Shown here in pieces: positions 1 to 5,015 of a stretch of 7,268 bases of DNA. Position 1 is the stretch's first letter; each line of letters starts with the position of its first letter. A model generated the notes under the pieces. The model worked only from the letters and a program-made list of their open reading frames with translations, had not been told where the DNA came from and ran no database searches. The stretch lies in assembly GCF_905196875.1 (NCBI RefSeq), contig NZ_CAJJWO010000123.1:1-7268 (forward strand). The letters are read 5' to 3'. A program made the translations under genes and the position numbers. This DNA comes from an uncultured Parabacteroides sp. (GTDB taxonomy: Bacteria; Bacteroidota; Bacteroidia; Bacteroidales; Tannerellaceae).

Positions 1-1
1 C

Positions 2-478
2 GGTGGGTATCGTGGAGAAGCGATCGGATCGTTCGTTGGTTCGGTTGGGGGAACCGTTTTGGGGGCAACTGCAGCTTCTTCGCAGAATCAGCGCAATAGA
101 AATGCAACAAATGCCAGGGTATACCAACTTCCATACGTAGTTATAGAAGATATTTATCTGGAAGACCGCAATAATAACCAGATCGTGGATGCGGGAGAAA
201 CTTGCCGTATTTCGTTTATTCTTTCGAATGAAGGTAAACAGACTGCTTACAATCTTGAACCTATTATCAAAGTGGAGAAAGGAGGTAAGTATGTGAAGCT
301 GTCCAATCCGGTTACGATCGGTCAGTTGCAACCAGGTAAACGGATGAGTTACACTATCACTTTGCATGCTTCTCCGAAATTGAAAGCCGGAGAAATTAGT
401 CTTTCTGTCCGGCTGAAATCATCAGACGGTTATCTGACGGATAAAGAAACTTTTACGCTGCCTACTGGCAGATATTGA
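2..478 (+). CDS. Glycine-zipper protein with C-terminal CARDB-like beta domain (5' end outside window)
   Basis: The reading frame is open from base 2 to the TGA at 476-478, so this is the 3' end of a gene that begins left of the window. A TTG at position 59 lies in the same frame but is unlikely to be the real start, because clear domain sequence precedes it. The first ~22 visible residues carry a glycine zipper (GEAIGSFVGSVGGTVLGA), a pattern known to pack or insert in membranes. A polar linker rich in Asn, Gln and Arg follows. The last ~110 residues look like an immunoglobulin-type beta-sandwich of the CARDB kind. It opens with DRNNNQIVDAGE, which fits a 12-residue EF-hand-like calcium loop (D1, N3, N5, D9, E12), and continues with short alternating strands (ISFILSNEG, GQLQPGKRMSYTI). 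I infer an envelope-associated protein; its function is unknown. No strong terminator follows. Confidence 0.75.
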   Translation, partial: GGYRGEAIGSFVGSVGGTVLGATAASSQNQRNRNATNARVYQLPYVVIEDIYLEDRNNNQIVDAGETCRISFILSNEGKQTAYNLEPIIKVEKGGKYVKLSNPVTIGQLQPGKRMSYTITLHASPKLKAGEISLSVRLKSSDGYLTDKETFTLPTGRY

Positions 479-571
479 ACATTCCTCACTGTAAGAACGG
501 AGGCTGACAATAGTAACTAAACTGATATCCCGATTCATACAAACATGCCTGTCTTTCATGGGGATTTCCTG

Positions 572-579
572 TATGTTTG
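572..579 (+). promoter_or_regulatory. Possible -7 promoter element for the AraC-type gene
   Basis: TATGTTTG fits the Bacteroidetes -7 consensus TAnnTTTG exactly. No convincing TTTG-like -33 element lies 19-21 nt upstream, and the implied leader before the ATG at 716 would be about 130 nt. The element also overlaps the right arm of a weak 7-bp inverted repeat (CAAACAT at 540-546, ATGTTTG at 573-579). This is a weak candidate. The rest of the 479-715 spacer shows nothing recognisable. Confidence 0.25.
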
Positions 580-715
580 CCTGCATCATCCGATAGTTTG
601 ATACATTTTTTCTATCCCTGATTGATATATCTGTCTTTTACTGTTATAACGTGAAAAAGTTGGTATTTATTTGGATATGTGCGCGAGGATTTTAGTAATT
701 CGATATCTTTATGGC

Positions 716-1591
716 ATGAAAAGTGTAATACCTCGATATACTTTCTATAAAAATAAATATGGAAATGAGTTGTTAGTCGATGTTGTCGAATTGAAAAGTA
801 TCAAGAAGTATTTGAGAAAGAGTTCGGTACATACGTTGACTTATTATGATATTACCTTTATTACTGAAGGTAGAGGTTCTTTTTCTATTGATAATCAGTT
901 TTATGAAGCCTGCCCCGGTGATATAGTCTTTTCAAAACCAGGTGAAATACGTAATTGGGATAAAGAGGGTATTGTGAATGGATATGCACTTATTTTTGAG
1001 GAGGAGTTTTTATCCGCTTTCTTTAAGGATGACCAGTTTGTCCGGCATCTTGCTTTCTTTGATCCTGGAAGCACGGCTGCTAAGATACATCCGGTAGAAC
1101 CTCTTTCCACGCGACTGTTGCAGCAGATTAGCAATATAAAAGAAGAAATTGGTTTGTACGGTCAACATGGAGATCATATATTGAGAGCCCAACTGTATGA
1201 AATACTAGTATTACTTGATAGGGTATACAAAGAAAGAGGAGAAATGCAGGTTTTTAGTAAGGAGAAGCGTAGCTCTCATATCAACAATTTTATTCACTGG
1301 GTCGACAAATCTTTTAAAAATCATCATTCTGTCGGATACTATGCCGATAAACTATGTATTACCCCCAATTATCTGAATGAGATTGTAACGGCATCTATGC
1401 AGGTAAATGCCAAACAGTATATTCGTAATAAACTGATGGGAGAGGCGAAACGGATGCTCACCTATACAGACCTACCTGTGTCTGAGATTGCTGTAATACT
1501 TAATTATGAAACGGTATCTTATTTTGTCCGTTCCTTTCGGTTATATACCGGACAAACACCTCTGGCATACCGGGAAACTCATAAACCGTGA
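716..1591 (+). CDS. AraC/XylS-family transcriptional regulator
   Basis: I infer a one-component regulator that binds DNA through a C-terminal double helix-turn-helix. With the ATG at 716 the protein has 291 residues, the usual size for the family. The frame opens further upstream, with a TTG at 671 and an ATG at 677, but those extra residues do not resemble the family, so 716 is preferred. Residues ~40-95 form a small cupin-like sensor region (ITFITEGRGSFSIDNQ, then CPGDIVFSKPGE). The middle is helical. Residues ~188-287 are the AraC DNA-binding domain: the first helix-turn-helix is near 205-230 (YYADKLCITPNYLNEI) and the second near 254-286, ending in the family signature SYFVRSFRLYTGQTPLAYR. 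The ligand cannot be told. The downstream flavoprotein gene, 88 bp away on the same strand, is the obvious candidate target. No terminator is seen between them. Confidence 0.92.
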   Translation: MKSVIPRYTFYKNKYGNELLVDVVELKSIKKYLRKSSVHTLTYYDITFITEGRGSFSIDNQFYEACPGDIVFSKPGEIRNWDKEGIVNGYALIFEEEFLSAFFKDDQFVRHLAFFDPGSTAAKIHPVEPLSTRLLQQISNIKEEIGLYGQHGDHILRAQLYEILVLLDRVYKERGEMQVFSKEKRSSHINNFIHWVDKSFKNHHSVGYYADKLCITPNYLNEIVTASMQVNAKQYIRNKLMGEAKRMLTYTDLPVSEIAVILNYETVSYFVRSFRLYTGQTPLAYRETHKP

Positions 1592-1622
1592 AAAGTGACA
1601 TTTCTCCCTTGTTTTTTGATCT

Positions 1623-1651
1623 GTTGCCGGATGAACTTTCCCTTATCTTCG
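1623..1651 (+). promoter_or_regulatory. Possible promoter for the PNPOx-like gene
   Basis: TATCTTCG at 1644-1651 differs by one base from the Bacteroidetes -7 consensus TAnnTTTG. GTTG at 1623-1626 could serve as the -33 element, but the 17-nt spacer is shorter than the usual 19-21. The expected leader before the ATG at 1680 would be about 20-25 nt, a sensible length. The call rests on motif matching only. Confidence 0.3.
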
Positions 1652-1679
1652 TTGGTGTAAAATAAATAACAATTTAATT

Positions 1680-2099
1680 ATGAGAGATGCAGAAAAGACA
1701 ATAGGAAATATTGTCGACAAACAAACAATTGCTTTCCTCGGCTCTGTTGACCAGGAAGGATTCCCGAATATTAAAGCTATGTTGCAACCTCGTAATAGGG
1801 TTGGAATCCGTATTTTTTATTTTTCAACCAATACGTCCTCTATGCGGGTTGCACAGTTTAAGGCAAATGACCATTCCTGTATTTATTTTTGTGACAGGCG
1901 GTTTTTTAAAGGGGTAATGTTAAAAGGAACAATCGAGGTTCTGACAGATCCGGCCAGTAAAGAAATGATATGGCATCCAGGTGATACCATGTATTATAAA
2001 GAAGGTGTCACAGATCCGGATTATTGTGTGTTAAAATTCACAGCCTTTTCGGGAAGGTACTACAGTGGATTCAAATCGGAGGATTTTAATGTGGAATAG
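1680..2099 (+). CDS. Pyridoxamine 5'-phosphate oxidase-like (flavin-binding split-barrel) protein
   Basis: This 139-residue protein has the layout of the small, single-domain members of the PNPOx-like FMN-binding split-barrel superfamily: an N-terminal helix (residues ~3-13), then strands with IAFLGSVDQEGFPNIKAM (17-34), a phosphate-contact-like stretch FYFSTNTSSMRVAQF (46-60), and a core strand pair CIYFCD and VMLKGTIEVL (67-89). A C-terminal part contains WHPGDTMYYKEGVTDPDYCVLKF. It is too short to be the housekeeping PdxH (about 210-220 residues), so a role in vitamin B6 synthesis should not be assumed. Members of this group bind FMN or F420-type cofactors and reduce or sense small molecules; the substrate here is unknown. 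The ATG at 1680 follows an AT-rich leader, typical of Bacteroidetes, without a clear Shine-Dalgarno. A strong terminator follows 28 bp after the stop. Confidence 0.88.
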   Translation: MRDAEKTIGNIVDKQTIAFLGSVDQEGFPNIKAMLQPRNRVGIRIFYFSTNTSSMRVAQFKANDHSCIYFCDRRFFKGVMLKGTIEVLTDPASKEMIWHPGDTMYYKEGVTDPDYCVLKFTAFSGRYYSGFKSEDFNVE

Positions 2100-2126
2100 G
2101 TTCTTGGGATAGAAAGTTCTTTGTGG

Positions 2127-2179
2127 AGAGTATTTATCGATTATAACTCTACGTTATAATCGATAAATGTACTCTTTTT
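2127..2179 (+). terminator. Strong rho-independent terminator after the PNPOx-like gene
   Basis: Arms AGAGTA plus a perfect 15-bp block (2133-2147) pair with 2153-2167 plus TACTCT (2170-2175). The loop is 5 nt (TCTAC), a 2-nt bulge lies at 2168-2169, and the T-run ends at 2179. A third pair, TTGTGG (2121-2126) with CCACAA (2181-2186), flanks it and makes the whole 66-bp stretch an interrupted palindrome. On the minus strand no T-run follows, so termination is expected for plus-strand transcripts. Confidence 0.85.
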
Positions 2180-2245
2180 ACCACAATAAGTCAGTGTAAG
2201 CTTATGCATTGCTCTTGTCGCTCTGTTGTGGCTATACCATATTGA

Positions 2246-2445
2246 ACTTTCAAAGCACATCAGCAACTAGCCTGGGATATTTTGGAGAATACCCGTATTG
2301 TTTCAGTTTGGGAAAGTCTTGGTACTAGGCTAAATATTGTCGGTTCACTGAAGACTGGCCTGTTAATGAAGAACAGAGATATTGACTGCATATCTATACC
2401 GATGAGTTGGTTATTACTGATAGCTTTGCTGTAATGGGTAAACTA
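2246..2445 (+). pseudogene. Remnant of a polymerase-beta-type nucleotidyltransferase gene, frameshifted
   Basis: Hand translation from 2246 gives FKAHQQLAWDILENTRIV and then NIVGSLKTGLLMKNRDID (to 2386). The GSxxxG followed by DxD is the nucleotide-binding and metal-binding signature of the DNA polymerase beta nucleotidyltransferase fold. After DID the frame is lost: codons resume one frame over at 2389 as HIYTDELVITDSFAVMGKL and run to about 2445. That implies a net loss of one base (or gain of two) near 2387-2388. A stop at 2243-2245 cuts off the upstream part and no start is visible. After 2445 the similarity ends abruptly and a different gene remnant begins. The gene is clearly non-functional. 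The family call rests on the motif and general recollection of gut Bacteroidales homologues, not on a search. Confidence 0.7.
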
Positions 2446-2447
2446 CG

Positions 2448-2648
2448 GAACATATTTGTCTGGCAGCAACAGCAGTGAGACTAGGTAGCTGCTGGGTCTG
2501 TAACTTTGACTTGAATTTATTTAAAACGAACTTCCAGTTATCATCAGGAGAATATCCGGTAGCTATAATCTCGTTAGGGTATATCAAAGAATAACCGGAA
2601 CGCTTTACAACTCGAAAAGATAAGAAAGAAATTGTAACTATCTTGTAA
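2448..2648 (+). pseudogene. Remnant of the C-terminal part of a nitroreductase-family gene
   Basis: In frame from 2448 the sequence reads EHICLAATAVRLGSCWV, then CNFDLNLFKTNFQL, then YPVAIISLGYIKE, a TAA stop at 2592-2594, PERFTTRKDKKEIVTIL and a final TAA at 2646-2648. This matches the usual last third of small FMN-dependent nitroreductases, which have a helix ending in LGLGTCWxxxF, a strand of the form PVAxIxLGYP and a tail of the form PRxxxEEIV. The in-frame stop at 2592 falls where such proteins have a Glu/Gln-Pro turn, so the reading frame beyond it is preserved. The N-terminal ~100 residues, including the FMN-binding start, are missing, and the 5' side is joined directly to the nucleotidyltransferase remnant. 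Confidence 0.75.
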
Positions 2649-2681
2649 GTTTTAAATTAAAGATGTGTGAAGGCTGAAATG

Positions 2682-2713
2682 AAAAAAGTAGTTACAAATA
2701 AATGTAACTACTT
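2682..2713 (-). terminator. Rho-independent terminator of the tRNA-Phe gene
   Basis: Read on the minus strand, AAGTAGTTACA pairs perfectly over 11 bp with TGTAACTACTT around a 6-nt loop (2697-2702), followed by a run of T (the A-run at 2682-2687 on the plus strand). It lies 10 nt beyond the tRNA 3' end and ends the transcript before the gene remnants. Confidence 0.85.
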
Positions 2714-2722
2714 GATTTTCAG

Positions 2723-2795
2723 TGGTGCCACCAGGAATCGAACCGGGGACACAAGGATTTTCAGTCCTTTGCTCTACCAACTGAGCTATGGCACC
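2723..2795 (-). tRNA. tRNA-Phe (anticodon GAA)
   Basis: The minus strand folds into a 73-nt cloverleaf. The acceptor stem GGTGCCA pairs with TGGCACC and the discriminator base is A. The D-arm is GCTC/GAGC around AGTTGGTA. The anticodon stem AAGGA/TCCTT carries the loop CTGAAAA, so the anticodon is GAA. The T-loop is TTCGATT. The 3' CCA is not encoded (the next bases are CTG) and must be added by the CCA-adding enzyme. The T-stem (CCCGG with CCTGG) holds one internal C-T mismatch at positions 51-63. The gene has its own promoter and terminator and is therefore a separate transcription unit from thiL. Confidence 0.97.
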
Positions 2796-2815
2796 ATTGT
2801 TTTGTTTAACGGGTG

Positions 2816-2846
2816 CAAAGATACGGACTTTTTTTTAATATGCAAC
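2816..2846 (-). promoter_or_regulatory. Bacteroidetes-type promoter for tRNA-Phe
   Basis: On the minus strand the -33 element GTTG (2843-2846) is followed by a 19-nt spacer and a perfect -7 element TATCTTTG (2816-2823). This matches the TTTG-N19-21-TAnnTTTG pattern used by the primary sigma factor of Bacteroidetes. The -7 element ends 20 bp before the mature tRNA 5' end, leaving a short 5' leader for RNase P to remove. It is the clearest promoter in the window and supports the taxonomic assignment. Confidence 0.8.
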
Positions 2847-2856
2847 AGTTTTATGG

Positions 2857-2880
2857 AAAAAGTGATTAAAATTATTCACT
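2857..2880 (-). terminator. Weak possible terminator overlapping the thiL stop codon
   Basis: On the minus strand AGTGA (2876-2880) can pair with TCACT (2861-2865), with a few more A-T pairs after one mismatch, and a T-run of five (2857-2861) follows. The thiL stop codon lies inside the loop side of the hairpin. The stem is short and AT-rich, so some read-through into the tRNA unit is possible. Confidence 0.35.
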
Positions 2881-3903
2881 GAGTGAATTCCAGCCCTGAG
2901 CTTTTAATTCAACTTCTCCGCCATCACGGCCTACCAGATAGTTGCCTAATTCTGGCTTTGTGATGTGGCCGATTACTTTAACTCCTTTCATTTCAGATAC
3001 TTTATCATGATCAGTCAAAGGAACGGTGAATAATAATTCATAATCTTCGCCACCATTTAGGGCTGCTGTTACCAGGTTCATACTGAATTGTTCGGCCATG
3101 GCAGCAGTCTGATAGTCGATGGGAATTCGATCTTCGTAAATACGGCAGCCAACATTACTTTCTTTTGAAATGTGTAATAACTCGGAGGAAAGACCATCGG
3201 AAATATCCATCATGGAGGTGGGAACGATTCCTGCTTTTTCCAGCATTTCAATAATGTCTTTGCGTGCTTCCGGCTTTAGTTGGCGTTCCAGTAGATATTC
3301 TTTTCCGGAAAAATCGGGAGTGAAATCCTTTTCTCCTTTGAATACACTCTTTTCACGTTCCAGTAACTGCAGACCCATGTATGCGGCTCCCAAGTCTCCG
3401 GATACGCAAACCAGATCAGTATCTTTAGCTCCATTACGGGTTACAACTTTCCCTTTTTCTCCTTCGCCAATGCAAGTAATGCTGATGCACATTCCGGTTA
3501 AAGAGGAAGAAGTGTCGCCTCCTACGATATCGACACCATAAATGTCACATGCGAGCTGAAGCCCCGAATAAAACTCTTCCAGGTCTTCTACAGAGAAACG
3601 TTTAGAGATTCCGATCGAGACAGTTATCTGTTTCGGTTTGCCGTTCATGGCATAGATATCGGAGAAATTGACTACGGCAGATTTATATCCCAGATGTTTC
3701 AACGGAACATACATCAGGTCGAAGTGGACGCCTTCAAGTAACAGGTCAGTTGTAACCAGAACTTGTTTTTCCTTGTAGTCCAGTACTGCTGCATCATCGC
3801 CAATACCTTTTACTGTACTTTCGTTTTTTAACTCTATTTTCTCTGTCAGGTGGCGGATTAAACCGAATTCACCTAATGTTGCTATTTCTGTTCTTTTACT
3901 CAT
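2872..3903 (-). CDS. thiL: Thiamine-monophosphate kinase ThiL
   Basis: ThiL uses ATP to phosphorylate thiamine monophosphate to thiamine diphosphate, the last step of cofactor synthesis, in the cytoplasm. The 343-residue length is normal. Family motifs appear in order: GIGDDAAV (~33-40), VTTDLLLEGVHF (~50-61), AVVNFSDIYAMNGKP (~76-90), VDIVGGDTS (~124-132), MDISDGLSSEL (~232-242) and NGGEDYELLF (~283-292). The acidic residues in GDD, TTD, SDI, GGDT and SDG are those that bind Mg-ATP and the substrate phosphate in the PurM/ThiL fold, and none is missing. The ATG lies 5 bp after the lpxK stop, so translation is probably coupled to lpxK. No thiamine riboswitch is visible here, as expected for a gene inside an operon with other functions. 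Confidence 0.96.
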   Translation of the reverse strand: MSKRTEIATLGEFGLIRHLTEKIELKNESTVKGIGDDAAVLDYKEKQVLVTTDLLLEGVHFDLMYVPLKHLGYKSAVVNFSDIYAMNGKPKQITVSIGISKRFSVEDLEEFYSGLQLACDIYGVDIVGGDTSSSLTGMCISITCIGEGEKGKVVTRNGAKDTDLVCVSGDLGAAYMGLQLLEREKSVFKGEKDFTPDFSGKEYLLERQLKPEARKDIIEMLEKAGIVPTSMMDISDGLSSELLHISKESNVGCRIYEDRIPIDYQTAAMAEQFSMNLVTAALNGGEDYELLFTVPLTDHDKVSEMKGVKVIGHITKPELGNYLVGRDGGEVELKAQGWNSLSE

Positions 3904-3908
3904 TTTAT

Positions 3909-5009
3909 TTATCGTAAAATATGTTCTCTATGAAAGGTTGTAATATGTTTTCGAATTTCATCGTCGAATCTTTTCTCCAGACAGAATTCGATGGTGATCG
4001 GTAGATAATACATATAAGCTTTCCATTCTTCGGGAATATATGGATTATCTGATAACCTGGCTGCATCTTTTTCTGTTGTCAGGATATATTTATCGGATGA
4101 ACTCATTGATTCGAATGCACTTTTTATCCGTCTGATGTCGGATTTTCCAAAATCATGGTGATCTGGGAAAATCAACGGAGTAACTTTTTCTGAAAGTTTG
4201 CTAGCCTCTTTAATAAAGCTTCCGGGAGAGGCTATGCCTGATAGAACCAGAAGTTCTTCACCCTGACGTATGTCTTTTCGTGTAAGAGGTTTTGCTTGTG
4301 AAGCAAATACCGGCTCTATTTCGCCATAAGTAATATGTGTGAAATGAATGGACTGATGTGCCAGTAATTTCATGTTCTCTTCTATGATACGATATTCGAT
4401 CGGCTTCATATCTTCTTCACACTTCGTTACGATAACTATATCTGCACGCCGTATTCCATTGACAGGTTCGCGGAGCAGGCCGACTGGTAATAATTTGTCG
4501 ATGTAGAACAAACGATGATAATCTGTCAGTACGATCGAAAGCGAAGGAGTTACATAACGGTGTTGATAGGCATCGTCGAGGAGAATAATTTCCGGACGTT
4601 GATCATTCGGTAGTGCAAGCAAGTTGCTGATACCCCGTCGGCGGTTGGCGTCAACAGCAACAAGTATATCGGGAAACTTATGTTTCATTTGATAAGGTTC
4701 ATCACCGATTTCGATGCTTGTATTTTGATTGTTTGCCAGGATAAAACCGGATGTTTTTCGTTTATACCCCCTACTGAGTACAGCTATTCTATGGCTGTCT
4801 TTTAACAGGCGGATAATATATTCCGTATGAGGAGTTTTCCCTGTTCCACCCACAGCCAGGTTTCCAATGCAAATGATAGGTATAGGGTATGACTCTGTTG
4901 GCAATACCCCCCAATCAAACAGTTGATTCCGAAATCGGACTCCTATCCCATATAGAAAAGAGATAGGAGAGAGCAGTGAGTGCATTTTTATGTTGCTTTC
5001 TGTCGGCAT
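3909..5009 (-). CDS. lpxK: Tetraacyldisaccharide 4'-kinase LpxK
   Basis: LpxK transfers phosphate from ATP to the 4' position of the tetraacyldisaccharide 1-phosphate, giving lipid IVA, on the inner face of the cytoplasmic membrane. The 366-residue protein shows an N-terminal membrane-contact stretch (LLSPISFLYGIGVRFRN, ~12-28), then the P-loop GNLAVGGTGKTP (49-60) with Lys58, SRGYKRK (79-85), GDEP (102-105), and LLDDAYQHR (143-151), where the family has the DDGxQH-type motif. The start at 5009 lies 6 bp after the sppA stop; a second ATG at residue 9 (base 4985) is an equally possible start. Many Bacteroidetes lack a 4' phosphate on the final lipid A because LpxF removes it later, so LpxK is still needed for the intermediate. 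The distal C-terminal part is more divergent. Confidence 0.95.
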   Translation of the reverse strand: MPTESNIKMHSLLSPISFLYGIGVRFRNQLFDWGVLPTESYPIPIICIGNLAVGGTGKTPHTEYIIRLLKDSHRIAVLSRGYKRKTSGFILANNQNTSIEIGDEPYQMKHKFPDILVAVDANRRRGISNLLALPNDQRPEIILLDDAYQHRYVTPSLSIVLTDYHRLFYIDKLLPVGLLREPVNGIRRADIVIVTKCEEDMKPIEYRIIEENMKLLAHQSIHFTHITYGEIEPVFASQAKPLTRKDIRQGEELLVLSGIASPGSFIKEASKLSEKVTPLIFPDHHDFGKSDIRRIKSAFESMSSSDKYILTTEKDAARLSDNPYIPEEWKAYMYYLPITIEFCLEKRFDDEIRKHITTFHREHILR

Positions 5010-5015
5010 CTCGGA

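Noticed and set aside
540..579. Hairpin CAAACAT/ATGTTTG as a terminator for the first gene
   Set aside because: The stem is only 7 bp with a 26-nt loop and no T-run follows.
671..715. TTG or ATG start upstream of 716 for the AraC-type gene
   Set aside because: The added residues (from TTG at 671 or ATG at 677) do not resemble the family, and the 716 start gives the normal length.
901..1192. Two minus-strand frames inside the AraC-type gene
   Set aside because: They are shadows of a well-supported plus-strand gene and show no domain.
2187..2245. Hydrophobic reading frame (VSVSLCIALVALLWLYHI) before the nucleotidyltransferase remnant
   Set aside because: It is a short open stretch with no start and a stop soon after, with no recognisable family. 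It may be noise or further debris.
2667..2882. 71-codon frame on the plus strand
   Set aside because: It runs antisense through the tRNA-Phe gene, its promoter and its terminator, so it is a chance frame.
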